A stretch of 64,000 nucleotides of DNA from Lachnospiraceae bacterium. Its GTDB lineage: Bacteria > Bacillota > Clostridia > Lachnospirales > Lachnospiraceae. Position numbers and translations under genes: made by a program. The stretch spans positions 1 to 64,000 of the forward strand of contig VSNM01000019.1 in NCBI GenBank assembly GCA_009774245.1, given 5' to 3'. The notes beneath the pieces were generated by a model. The model saw only the letters and a list, made by a program, of their open reading frames with translations, was not told the origin of the DNA and did not search any database. Within the stretch, counting starts at the first letter, position 1. Each line of letters starts with the position of its first letter. Positions 41,813 through 50,756 of the stretch are shown here, piece after piece.

Positions 41813-42472
41813 TTATTCCCCTGTGCCTTCCTCTACTGTGCCAACATCTGCTTTGTCCACAGGTTGATTCCCCTGTGTATTCATCTCTTGCAGCAGCATC
41901 TCTTTAATCGTATTGTAAAGCAGCGTGTTTGCCTCCTCCACTGTGAGATTCGCCACGTCAAGAGGCTCCCCATATTTTATCTGAAGATTCCTGCTGCGAA
42001 ACCGGTACTCCCCCGTGATCGCATACGGAATGATGCTGCTCTGCGCCCTCTTTGCCATCACGACCGCCCCGTACTTGAATGGCAGCAGAACCTGGTCTGT
42101 ATAATTGCGCTTTGCCTCCGGCGACACATTGATGATGCAGTCATTTCTAAGATACGCCACCGACTGGTCGAGCGCCGCCGGGTTGTGCGCCGCGTGAAGG
42201 TCGACCGGAATCGTTCCCACACCGCGAAACAGCCAGCCGAAAGCCCCATCATGGAGCTCCTTCTTGGCGAGCGTATGCACCGTCCTGTTCGTACAGCAGT
42301 CCACTAAAATCGGGTCTAGCGCATGCTTGTGATTGCCCGCCAGCACTGCCCTTCCCTCCTTTGGTATGAACACTTTGTTCACGATCTTAGGGTGGTATAC
42401 GATCATAAACAAGGCATAAAAAATTGTCCGGATTATTTTATATAGCAATGGGTTTTTCTGACGGTTGGTCAT
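41813..42472 (-). CDS. 1-acyl-glycerol-3-phosphate acyltransferase family (PlsC)
   Basis: 219 residues: one hydrophobic N-terminal segment (about 15-30), then the LPLAT fold. The catalytic motif is AGNHKHALD (NHx4D), with FRGVGTIPVDLHAAH (G-x-I-P-V) and NVSPEAKRNYTD (in place of the usual FPEGTRS). It would esterify an acyl chain to a lysophosphatidate-like acceptor at the membrane. It heads the six-gene minus-strand cluster; the next gene follows within 3 bp. The C-terminus is acidic. Confidence 0.9.
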   Translation of the reverse strand: MTNRQKNPLLYKIIRTIFYALFMIVYHPKIVNKVFIPKEGRAVLAGNHKHALDPILVDCCTNRTVHTLAKKELHDGAFGWLFRGVGTIPVDLHAAHNPAALDQSVAYLRNDCIINVSPEAKRNYTDQVLLPFKYGAVVMAKRAQSSIIPYAITGEYRFRSRNLQIKYGEPLDVANLTVEEANTLLYNTIKEMLLQEMNTQGNQPVDKADVGTVEEGTGE

Positions 42473-42771
42473 TTTTGTGTGTCCTTTCCTGATTGTACAT
42501 TATTTGTACATTATTTTCGCATAAAATGTCTTAAACTGTTTCAGTATAGATATAAGACAGTATACACGATTTTTCCTTTCAGCACAATTCATAAATTGTA
42601 CACGCCATCCCCCCATTGTATTGGTGATATACAATCTGAAACCAATGCGCTTTCATTGCTTCTTGCATACAGGGGATACGGGAGAAATTAAGCACGAAAA
42701 AAGACTGACCATTACTTGCCAGTCTGATGAGAAAAGGTACGGATTTTTACTTGGCAATCTCACCGTACATA
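42473..42771. other. Intergenic region upstream of the lipid cluster
   Basis: About 300 bp, AT-rich, with no gene. TGTACA-containing dyads around 42502-42515 (TTGTACATTATTTGTACATT) could be part of the cluster's operator. A terminator hairpin (42696-42725) serves the opposite gene. Confidence 0.5.
42696..42725 (-). terminator. Intrinsic terminator of the 42772 remnant
   Basis: On the minus strand AGACTG pairs with CAGTCT around a 12-nt loop, followed by TTTTTT. It is placed just downstream of the remnant's stop. Confidence 0.65.
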
Positions 42772-43272
42772 TTAAAAATGCTGTTTTTCCTCCTCAAAAA
42801 TCTGTGCTACTTGTGTCATTTCGATCACCCTCCTTATTCTGCCAGCTGTCTCCCTGTCAATCACTTTGTCTGTAAAAACCAGTATGCCAGCCAGCGTGAA
42901 AATCTGCTGTTTTTTATCCTGAATTTTTGCTGCCAGCTCCACGGTCTCGCAGACTTTCTGTTGCTTTTCTTTCTTTGTCCGGTAAGATAACGGCAGGATA
43001 ATGAACTGCATCAGCTCCTTGTCATTTAAAAGCTGATTCTTCTCCACCTTCTTTTTCAGCCTGTCAAAATATCTCCTGCTGCCTACTTTCATTATAGTAC
43101 CTTTCATATGAAAAATCAATTCCAACATAACTTTTCCGTTGCGACTGTCCGTCGAATAAAAAGCACCCAATAGCGGTATCTTGCATTGAAAAAGGAGTTG
43201 AAAGAAGTCGAGAAAATCAAAAAAAATTTTCAGTATCCTGCGGGAGCAGCACACCCGCAGGATATGGAGCAA
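42772..43272 (-). pseudogene. C-terminal remnant of an Rpn/PD-(D/E)XK-family protein
   Basis: The last 110 residues (MKGTIMKVGSRRYFDRLKKKVEKNQLL, FTLAGILVFTDKVIDRETAGRIRRVI, VAQIFEEEK) match the helical C-terminal half of Lachnospiraceae proteins of the recombination-promoting nuclease type. The nuclease domain is not found upstream in any frame, and the first 50 residues of the frame look non-native. So this is a 5'-truncated copy, not an intact gene. Confidence 0.6.
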
Positions 43273-43278
43273 GAATGG

Positions 43279-43545
43279 TTAGGACTTGTCGAAGATCCCT
43301 TTAGAATCTTTAGGATAAGTATACAAAAGTTCTACAGGAAATCCAATACAGTCAAATAATCCTTGAAAAAATGACTCCCGCTTTTTTCGGGCTTCATCAG
43401 AATCAGCATACACGATTTTTCCATTCTCTTCATAATACCAGTAATATTTGACCAGAACGAAATAGTACAATATATCTTTTCTTTCGGGAAATTCATAAAC
43501 TTCTTCCACTTTATCTTGTTCCAAATAATAGTGTCGATTTGGCAA
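43279..43545 (-). CDS. Small aromatic-rich hypothetical protein
   Basis: 88 residues, rich in Tyr and Glu (HYYLEQDKVEEVYEFPERKDILYYFVLVKYYWYYEENGK), with no signal peptide. No family is recognised. The composition is coding-like, but no strong ribosome binding site is visible. It lies upstream of the truncated nuclease remnant on the same strand. Confidence 0.5.
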   Translation of the reverse strand: MPNRHYYLEQDKVEEVYEFPERKDILYYFVLVKYYWYYEENGKIVYADSDEARKKRESFFQGLFDCIGFPVELLYTYPKDSKGIFDKS

Positions 43546-43734
43546 CAGCTCAAATACTGAAAAAAGTATAGCACTTCTTCACATCAAAAACAATCCCGAC
43601 CGCTAGAAGAAAGCCGACGACTACAGAATCCCTCCCACACCTTTTGAATACCACAAACAAGATAGATTTAGAGACAGCCAAATGATATAATCTAGTTAAA
43701 AATCCCTGTTTTATCCAACTCTACCGTTGGTAGG

Positions 43735-43763
43735 TGTTCATTTTTATGCCGGATTGATATAAT
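43735..43763 (+). promoter_or_regulatory. Promoter of the HTH-ATPase gene with adjacent dyad
   Basis: TGTTCA (43735-43740), 17 nt and TATAAT (43758-43763). The dyad CTACC GTT GGTAG (43721-43733) lies just upstream of the -35. The ribosome binding site AGGAGGG is only about 10 nt past the -10, so the leader is very short. Autoregulation through the encoded HTH is inferred. Confidence 0.55.
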
Positions 43764-43784
43764 TTATCGCAGGAGGGTTGAATG

Positions 43785-44918
43785 ATGAATCAAATTAAGA
43801 TTGGCGCTTTTATTTCCGAGCGCCGGAAAGCAAAAGGCTGGACGCAAAGCCAGTTGGCAGAAAAACTGGAAATCACCGATAAGGCGATTTCAAAATGGGA
43901 AACAGGACGGTCTATGCCGGATTTGTCTCTGTTTATGCCTTTATGCACTCTTTTAGGCATTACGTTGAATGAACTATTTGCGGGCGAGTGCATTGCGGAA
44001 GAAAATTTGAAAGAAAAAGCAGATGAGATACTTATGGATGTGATTGCAAATTGGTTAGGACTTGATAATAGGGAAACAAGGCATTCCCAGGAAACAAAAG
44101 AAAATGACACAATCCCTGAAAATGTTCTGGAAGTTGAAAATGTTTCCAAGCGCTATGAAAATATTATGGAAAACCACAAAATAGATAATAATTCTGTATT
44201 AGCTGTAAATAACGTTAGTTTTCAAATACCGCACGGCAGCTTTGTTGGAATTATGGGAGCTTCCGGTTCTGGGAAGACAACATTGCTCAATTTAATCGCC
44301 ACCATAGACAAGCCAACAAATGGGACGATACGCATAAGCGGGCAGAATATCGTGGATATACCAGACGAAGCTGCCGCAGAATTTCGCCGCAGACATTTAG
44401 GCTTTATTTTCCAGGAATACAATTTACTTGAAACGTTGACGATCTATGAAAATATTGCGCTTGCCTTGACAATGAAAGAAGTTTCCAAAGAAAGCATTCG
44501 CCCAACGATTCAAAGTTTATCAGAAAAGCTGGATATATCAGCAATATTAGACAAATTTCCATATGAAGTATCGGGAGGACAACGGCAGCGCTGCGCCTGC
44601 GCCCGTGCGATTGTGGTAAATCCGGATATAATCCTTGCGGACGAACCTACCGGGGCATTGGATTCCCACGCTGCCAGACAGCTTTTAGACACTCTCGTTA
44701 TGCTTTGTAGAGAGTACGGCGCAACAATATTGATGGTCACACATGATGTCATGGCAGCCAGCTATTGTGACAGGATTCTGTTTATGAAAGACGGCGCAAT
44801 AAAAGCTGCCTTAAACCGGGAACAGGAAAACAAACAGACCTTTTTTGCAAACATTTTGAAGAAAATAGAATGGATAGAGGGAGAGAGCCATGATGTACTT
44901 GAAATTGTCAATTCGTAA
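43785..44918 (+). CDS. ABC ATPase with N-terminal XRE-type HTH domain
   Basis: 377 residues. Residues about 5-65 form a Cro/C1 helix-turn-helix (ISERRKAKGWTQSQLAEKLEITDKAISKWETGRSMPDLSLFMPLCTLLGI); a 40-residue linker follows; then a full ABC ATPase of the MacB/BceA group with Walker A GASGSGKTT, Q-loop FIFQEYNLLETL, signature VSGGQRQR, Walker B ILADEP and a MVTHD switch. The second of two adjacent ATGs is taken because AGGAGGG is better spaced to it. The permease gene overlaps by 29 nt. The fusion joins transcription control and transport in one protein. Codon use is AT-richer than in neighbouring regions. Confidence 0.9.
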   Translation: MNQIKIGAFISERRKAKGWTQSQLAEKLEITDKAISKWETGRSMPDLSLFMPLCTLLGITLNELFAGECIAEENLKEKADEILMDVIANWLGLDNRETRHSQETKENDTIPENVLEVENVSKRYENIMENHKIDNNSVLAVNNVSFQIPHGSFVGIMGASGSGKTTLLNLIATIDKPTNGTIRISGQNIVDIPDEAAAEFRRRHLGFIFQEYNLLETLTIYENIALALTMKEVSKESIRPTIQSLSEKLDISAILDKFPYEVSGGQRQRCACARAIVVNPDIILADEPTGALDSHAARQLLDTLVMLCREYGATILMVTHDVMAASYCDRILFMKDGAIKAALNREQENKQTFFANILKKIEWIEGESHDVLEIVNS

Positions 44919-46266
44919 TGCCAGACGGTCTTTTATCAATTATCTTTTATATGTTGCCACAATGACTGTCCTTCTGGCGGTTATAGAGGTATCTAACTGT
45001 ATCGCCATCATAGGGGAATCAGCCGGTTTTCAAGTGATTTCCCTGCCATTGTTGATCGCAGCCATTCAAATCGTTTTGGTTGGATATATAGATACTTTCA
45101 TGCTAAAACAGCGGGCAAAGGAGTTTGCAAGCTATTTATTATTGGGTATGGGAAAAAAGAAATTAACCCGGCTGTTCCTGTGCGAAGTCCTGTTGATTGG
45201 GTTTTGCTGCTATATCACGGGAACAACAATCGGTTTTTCGATATATGGATTTTGGTATTTCCATGAGCCATTACACGAAATGACACATTGGGGATTCCTT
45301 TATGGTAAAAGTATGTTCTATACGTTTCTGTTTTTCTGCCTTATTGAAACAGTGTGTTCTTTTCAGTTGAGAGGGCGCTTATACAAGCTGCAAATAAGGG
45401 AGCTGATGTATGAAAGGCACCGCAATCAAGGCGCAAGCAATATAGGAAACCATAAAATATGGGGTGTTATTTTCTGCCTGTGTTTTGTGTGCCTCATTGG
45501 CTGTGTTTGCGGCATTGTTTTTTTGCCGGAAGATTACATTGTTTATCCCACATCTGTTGTAGCAATCCCATTGCTCCTATCTGTTTTTGCTTTTTACAGA
45601 TGGGCATTTGGCTGTTTATATGCGTACAGGCGAATGAAATCCGTCAGGATATATCAGAAAGACCAGCTGTATATCACGGCAAACGTAACATCCAATTTAA
45701 AAACGACCGTTATGGTTCATGCTGTTTTCTGCATCTGCTTTTTGTTTTGCGAGTGTTCTTTTGTGACTGGAATGTTGCTATTACAGCCGGAATTTCAGCT
45801 TTTTGATACGGCTATGCGCCAGTGGATGGGAATTTCACAAATAAGTATCTGTATCGTGTTTTTGGTCATTTATTTTTCGATACTATCTTTACAGCAGATG
45901 ATAGAGACCAGGCAAAATTCAAAAAGCAATCAGATCATGCGCTGTATGGGAAAAAGTGATAAACAGATAACAAGACTCGTGAATCAGCAGATCGCAATCA
46001 AATTAACCTCTCCAATGATCATGGCTTTATTGATTATGTTATTCTGCATACCGTTATTAAATGGAAAAATGAACTCGATATTGCCAGCTTCTTTGAATCA
46101 TATTCTGCTCAAATTAACTGGTGCGTTTGGGGCGTGTATTGTCGTTTTTTATCTTTGCTATTTTGAAATAGTAAGTGTTATGTGCAGAAAGCCGCTAAAA
46201 CATTTTCAATATAAATTGCCAGTATCATACATAGGTTGTATAATTAGGCTAAGGAACTGTCAATAA
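44890..46266 (+). CDS. FtsX-like ABC permease, BceB-related
   Basis: 458 residues with about ten membrane helices. The first block LSIRNARRSFINYLLYVATM and FMLKQRAKEFASYLLLGMGKKKLTRLF are typical of Firmicutes BceB-type FtsX permeases that defend against cell-wall-active peptides. Shorter than BceB (about 650) and without a large extracellular loop. It overlaps the ATPase gene by 29 nt. Its last five residues (LRNCQ) and stop are encoded within repeat F2-d, so the native C-terminus may have been lost. Confidence 0.85.
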   Translation: MMYLKLSIRNARRSFINYLLYVATMTVLLAVIEVSNCIAIIGESAGFQVISLPLLIAAIQIVLVGYIDTFMLKQRAKEFASYLLLGMGKKKLTRLFLCEVLLIGFCCYITGTTIGFSIYGFWYFHEPLHEMTHWGFLYGKSMFYTFLFFCLIETVCSFQLRGRLYKLQIRELMYERHRNQGASNIGNHKIWGVIFCLCFVCLIGCVCGIVFLPEDYIVYPTSVVAIPLLLSVFAFYRWAFGCLYAYRRMKSVRIYQKDQLYITANVTSNLKTTVMVHAVFCICFLFCECSFVTGMLLLQPEFQLFDTAMRQWMGISQISICIVFLVIYFSILSLQQMIETRQNSKSNQIMRCMGKSDKQITRLVNQQIAIKLTSPMIMALLIMLFCIPLLNGKMNSILPASLNHILLKLTGAFGACIVVFYLCYFEIVSVMCRKPLKHFQYKLPVSYIGCIIRLRNCQ

Positions 46267-46408
46267 ATAACTCATCAATTTGACTTGTCTAAATGTCCAT
46301 CTGCGGCATCAGATAATCTTGACGTAGCCCGCTACGCCTGCGATTATCTTCTTTGCAGCTGAACATTTATACAGCGTCAAATTAACAAGTTATTTCTTGA
46401 CAATTCCT
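46252..46408. repeat. F2 long-hairpin element, copy d (157 bp)
   Basis: Inverted ends AGGAACTGTCAATAAATAAC and, inward from the right, AGGAATTGTCAAGAAATAAC. The centre is the dyad GTAGCCCGCTAC with GATAATC/GATTATC pairs on either side. The left end overlaps the last codons of the FtsX gene. Confidence 0.87.
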
Positions 46409-46441
46409 AACTCATGATAAACCCGAAAGGAAATCAAACAA

Positions 46442-47782
46442 ATGAACAACAAATTTATAAACACCCTCAATTGCCTCGTCTACTCGCTGATTGTATTCAT
46501 GGCATCCAATTTTTTTGTGATCAAAAATGTGACAAGCCTGTACTGGATTTTTCTCCTTCTATATATAGTAGTCAACATCTTTCCCACATTTGCACTGCCC
46601 CGCACCAGACGCCTTAAAACCTGCGCAAGAGGAAACGCCCTGCTCATGGAATTTCTGGGCTCCACTGTGCTGTCCGTCCTCCTGTTCATTCTGGGCTTTA
46701 CCCGGCTGCTCACTGTCGAAAATATATTCGAAAATCCCCGGCTCTGGATCATCAACACCCTGCTTGCCATCGTGCTGGAGGCAATCGTGTTCTGGAACGG
46801 CATGCTCCGCATCTTCTTCTCATCGGAACAACTTGGCATCAAGACGCGCGTGATTGCCGTCGTCTGCGGCATGATACCCGTCGTCCATCTCTTCGTCCTC
46901 GGAAAAATGATCCGGCTCGTCTCCGACGAAATCACACTGGAGAACCAGAAGCTCCTCACCGACGAAAAGCGGCGCGCACAGCGAATCTGCGCCACGAAAT
47001 ACCCCATTCTCATGGTGCACGGTGTCTTTTTCCGCGACTTCCGCTACTTTAACTACTGGGGACGCATTCCAAAGGCTCTCGAGGCAAACGGCGCAAAAGT
47101 ATTTTACGGGGAACACCAGTCCGCGGCCGCCGTGGAGACCAGCGGACATGAGATCGCGGCGCGGATTCTCGCGATCGTCAGGGAGACAGGCTGTGACAAA
47201 GTGAACATCATCGCGCACTCCAAGGGCGGCCTGGACTGCAGATGCGCGCTGTCCCTCCCCGGCATCGCAGAGCATGTCGCCACGCTCACGACTGTCAACA
47301 CACCACACCGGGGCTGTGAGTTTGCGGACTATCTGCTCACGAAAATCCCGCAGGCGGAGCAGGACGCCGTGGCAAAGACCTACAATGCCGCCCTGCGAAA
47401 GCTGGGCGATCCCAACCCTGACTTTTTAGCGGCAGTCAACAACCTCACCGCCACCTTTTGTCAGGATTTTAACAAAAAGTATCCCGATGTGCCCGGCGTC
47501 CTGTACCAGAGCGTCGGCTCAAAGCTCAATAAGGCAGGCGGCGGGCGCTTCCCGCTGAATTTTACCTATCACCTCGCCAAGTATTTTGACGGGGCAAACG
47601 ACGGTCTTGTCGGTGAAAAATCCTTTCCGTGGGGCGAGACCTTTCAGATGCTCACCGTAAACGGGACGCGTGGCATCTCCCACGGCGATATGATAGACCT
47701 GAACCGCGAGAATATTCCGGAGTTTGATATTCGGGAATTTTATGTACAGCTCGTGGCAAAATTAAAGCAGGGTGGCTATTGA
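46442..47782 (+). CDS. Membrane-anchored alpha/beta hydrolase, lipase-like
   Basis: 446 residues. Four hydrophobic segments in the first 165 residues are followed by an alpha/beta-hydrolase: YPILMVHGVFFRDFRYFNYWGRIP, the serine elbow NIIAHSKGGLDCR and TTVNTPHRGCEFADYLL, resembling bacterial triacylglycerol lipases. A later Asp/His pair is in FDGANDGLV and GISHGDM. The active site faces the cytosol or the outside depending on the helix count. Start: AAAGGAA upstream. The 3' end overlaps the convergent AAA gene by 7 bp. Confidence 0.85.
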   Translation: MNNKFINTLNCLVYSLIVFMASNFFVIKNVTSLYWIFLLLYIVVNIFPTFALPRTRRLKTCARGNALLMEFLGSTVLSVLLFILGFTRLLTVENIFENPRLWIINTLLAIVLEAIVFWNGMLRIFFSSEQLGIKTRVIAVVCGMIPVVHLFVLGKMIRLVSDEITLENQKLLTDEKRRAQRICATKYPILMVHGVFFRDFRYFNYWGRIPKALEANGAKVFYGEHQSAAAVETSGHEIAARILAIVRETGCDKVNIIAHSKGGLDCRCALSLPGIAEHVATLTTVNTPHRGCEFADYLLTKIPQAEQDAVAKTYNAALRKLGDPNPDFLAAVNNLTATFCQDFNKKYPDVPGVLYQSVGSKLNKAGGGRFPLNFTYHLAKYFDGANDGLVGEKSFPWGETFQMLTVNGTRGISHGDMIDLNRENIPEFDIREFYVQLVAKLKQGGY

Positions 47783-49383
47783 CTGCCGCCCTGTCTTTTC
47801 CCTGTTGAGCAGATACTTTCAATCACGCAACTATGTTCCTTGGTCTTTTTGTCGTAATCAATTCCTACCAGTAAGATCTCGCCTGCGTACCCTTGGAGCG
47901 ACTCTGGATACTGCTTTTGTTTGATCTGTGAGATTGCTGCGTCCGCACTCTTATCCCATTTTAACTCAACCACGATCACCGGGCGGTTCGGGTGGTTTGG
48001 CAATGGCAGGTATACGATATCGGCAAATCCTTTTCCACATGGAAATTCCCGAATAGGCTGGTGATAATACGTAAAGGCTGATATCAGCGCAATCATAATC
48101 GTACAGGACAGTGAATTTTCATCATTGTATTCAATGCTGGATGTAAAATCATTGTGTACGTTTTGGATCAATCCGGCAGCCTGCTCCCCGCTGCCAGCCA
48201 TGACGGATTCCAAAATCCTCTCGGAAAGTTCCATAAACCGCTGCATTCCGTCATTTTTACTTTTTTTGACGGATTTGTAGAATACGGCCTGAATCTCTTT
48301 GTTCGGTATATACGCCTCCTGCGTATCCGCATCATAGGCGCAGTAACCCATATGAATCAGTGCTGTTATCACCTGTCCCTTATCCTCAAAGGTCTGCAGG
48401 TCATTGATGCCGTTATCCACCTCCACCAGTATTCTGTTCCCAGAAAGCATTTTAATGATATCTTCCCTAAGGCCGTCAAAGTTCTTATTGATCAGATCGT
48501 CAATATCCCCATACGTACCTGTCGTCGTCCAGTACGGTTGGAACCGCTTCGCCAAAAGCGCCCTCACGACTGACAGCGGATTATACATCGCAATACCGTT
48601 TAAGTTATATCCGTTATACCATTCCTTCATCTGGTCAAAGCTGGCGCCGAATTTTTCGCAAAGGGACTGGACTTCCCCTTCCGTAAAACCGATATCCTGC
48701 GCCAAATCCATCGGATTGGTCATAGTATATTCCACAAAATTATTGACAGCGGATTGTCCCTTTGTCCGGACAACAGGCATGATTCCTGTCATATATGCCA
48801 GACGGACATACTCTTTGGCATCACTGTTTTTGAACAGGCCGCGCAGAAACTCAACATAGTCCGTTCTCTCCTGACAGCCCTCGTCAAGTTCCCTGATCGG
48901 ATAATCCCACTCATCGAAAATAATCACAAACTGGTTTTCGGTTTCGTTATATATATTTGCAAGGGCTTCTGCCATCGTGTCATCTTCTGAAACAATCTCT
49001 GGATATTCCTTCTGTAATTCTTTTATTACACATTGCCTGACGTATTGAATCGGATTTGCATTCCGCTGCCTCGCCGCTCCAAACTGCGCCTGAATATCCA
49101 TAAAAATCGTATCATACTGATTCATATTCCCCACAAACAGCTCATTCTTCTCACATTTCAGCGGCGCAAACAGTTCCCTGGAATCCGCCCCTTTGCTGAA
49201 ATACGCGACAAGCATGTCTGCCGTCACGGATTTTCCGAACCTGCGCGCCCTGCTGTTGCAGATAAATTTTTCCGTTCCATCTTTCTCCAGCAGTTTGTTG
49301 ATCAACTCAGTTTTATCGACAAAATATTTTGATGCGGCAAGCTCCGCAAATTTTCCGTTTCCTTTATTTAAAAACCGTCCCAT
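47776..49383 (-). CDS. AAA-ATPase-like/PD-(D/E)XK nuclease-like protein (copy 1)
   Basis: 535 residues. N-terminal AAA-like domain (PF09820): YFVDKTELINKLLEKDGTEKFICNSRARRFGKSVTADML (the RRFGKS P-loop), FVIIFDEWDYPI (Walker B) and LAYMTGIMPV. C-terminal PD-(D/E)XK domain (PF08011): VIVVELKWDKSADAAISQIKQKQY with the ExK. The family is abundant in gut Clostridia and Bacteroides and its function is unknown; mobile or defence roles have been suggested. A paralogue (50757-52559) lies on the other side of aroA. Confidence 0.9.
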   Translation of the reverse strand: MGRFLNKGNGKFAELAASKYFVDKTELINKLLEKDGTEKFICNSRARRFGKSVTADMLVAYFSKGADSRELFAPLKCEKNELFVGNMNQYDTIFMDIQAQFGAARQRNANPIQYVRQCVIKELQKEYPEIVSEDDTMAEALANIYNETENQFVIIFDEWDYPIRELDEGCQERTDYVEFLRGLFKNSDAKEYVRLAYMTGIMPVVRTKGQSAVNNFVEYTMTNPMDLAQDIGFTEGEVQSLCEKFGASFDQMKEWYNGYNLNGIAMYNPLSVVRALLAKRFQPYWTTTGTYGDIDDLINKNFDGLREDIIKMLSGNRILVEVDNGINDLQTFEDKGQVITALIHMGYCAYDADTQEAYIPNKEIQAVFYKSVKKSKNDGMQRFMELSERILESVMAGSGEQAAGLIQNVHNDFTSSIEYNDENSLSCTIMIALISAFTYYHQPIREFPCGKGFADIVYLPLPNHPNRPVIVVELKWDKSADAAISQIKQKQYPESLQGYAGEILLVGIDYDKKTKEHSCVIESICSTGKRQGGSQ

Positions 49384-49397
49384 GAAAACCTCCCAAG

Positions 49398-50702
49398 CTA
49401 TTTCATTGTCAGCCTGTCGAGCACCTCAAAATAGTCCTCAAATGTCTTTCGACAGCACAACGGATTCGCGATCTCGATCCCTTCCACCCGCAGTCCGACC
49501 AGCGCAAACGCCATCGCCATGCGGTGGTCATCATAGGTCTGAATGACTGCGGGCTTGGGCGCACCGGGGTGTATCGTGACAGCGTCCTGCTCCTCCTCGC
49601 AGTCGATGCCAAGCCGCGCAAGCTCTGTCACGATCGCATGAATACGGTCGGACTCCTGCAGCCGGATATGCCCTATATTCCCGATTCGGACAGCGCTGTC
49701 CGCAAAGGGCGCAATCGCCGCAAGCGTCATGGACTGGTCTGAAAAATCCTTCATATCCACCGTAACGCCCTTTAGCCTGCCCCCCGCAGCTCCCTGTACC
49801 TCGATACCATCAGGCGTGTCGCCGACAGTGCAGCCCATCTGCGCCAGCACTTCCAGAAATTTCAAGTCCCCCTGCATGCACTCCCGTGTAACATGCCTGA
49901 CCACAGCCCTTCCACCCGTGAGCGCTGCCGCGGCATAGAAATAACAAGCCGCGGACACGTCCGGCTCGATCTGGCAGCAGCCCGAATGATACGCCGTTTC
50001 TCTCTGTACCATGTAACTTACGCCGTCAAAATCAACCTTTGCGCCAAACTGTTCCATCATTCTTCGCGTGATGCGTATATATGCGCCGTCTCTACGCTCA
50101 CTTGTGATCTCGATGTGAAGCCCCTGCTTCACCATTGGGGAAACCAGCAGCAAAGCGCTCAAAAACTGCGTGCTCTCACTGATATCCAGTTTTAACCGCC
50201 GCATTCCGTGTGCGGGCAGTCTGCCGCCGATTCCCTGAATTCGTACAGGCAGGTACCCTTCCCCCTCGAGACAGGTGATTTCCGCCCCCATGCCTTCCAA
50301 CACCTCAAACAGCGGTCTCATGGGACGCTTTTTCATCTGCTCCGAGGCGTTGACAATAAATGTTCCCTCCGCCATCGCGAGCATCGCCGTCAGAAACCGC
50401 GCAGCAGTTCCCGCACTCCCGACATCAATCTCGCCCTCCGTCACAGGAATCTTTCCATTAAGTCCCTCCACCGTGACAATTTTTGCCGCTTCGTCGATCT
50501 CCACCCGAAAGCCGAGGGACTGCAGTGAGCCGAGGAAATTCCTCGAATCATCGCTGAACAGCACGCCTTTTAGCGTTGTCCTTCCGTCCGCAAGCGCCGC
50601 CATCAGAAGCGCCCTGTTGGTCATGCTCTTAGAGCCCGGCACCTCGACCACCCAGTCGACCGGTGCGGCGGGTTTGTGTACTTTGTATACCGTATTCTTC
50701 AT
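49398..50702 (-). CDS. aroA: EPSP synthase (3-phosphoshikimate 1-carboxyvinyltransferase)
   Basis: 434 residues, cytosolic, sixth step of the shikimate pathway. Marks: PGSKSMTNRALLMAALADG near the N-terminus, GSAGTAARFLTAMLA (in place of GNAGTAMRPL), and RLQESDRIHAIVTELARLG. The start is preceded by GGGGTAACAC. It stands between two AAA/PD-(D/E)XK paralogues on the same strand, with no other aro gene near. Confidence 0.93.
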   Translation of the reverse strand: MKNTVYKVHKPAAPVDWVVEVPGSKSMTNRALLMAALADGRTTLKGVLFSDDSRNFLGSLQSLGFRVEIDEAAKIVTVEGLNGKIPVTEGEIDVGSAGTAARFLTAMLAMAEGTFIVNASEQMKKRPMRPLFEVLEGMGAEITCLEGEGYLPVRIQGIGGRLPAHGMRRLKLDISESTQFLSALLLVSPMVKQGLHIEITSERRDGAYIRITRRMMEQFGAKVDFDGVSYMVQRETAYHSGCCQIEPDVSAACYFYAAAALTGGRAVVRHVTRECMQGDLKFLEVLAQMGCTVGDTPDGIEVQGAAGGRLKGVTVDMKDFSDQSMTLAAIAPFADSAVRIGNIGHIRLQESDRIHAIVTELARLGIDCEEEQDAVTIHPGAPKPAVIQTYDDHRMAMAFALVGLRVEGIEIANPLCCRKTFEDYFEVLDRLTMK

Positions 50703-50756
50703 TTTGTGTTACCCCTTCATTCAACCCTTGACATACATCCATCCTGCTACAGCTCC

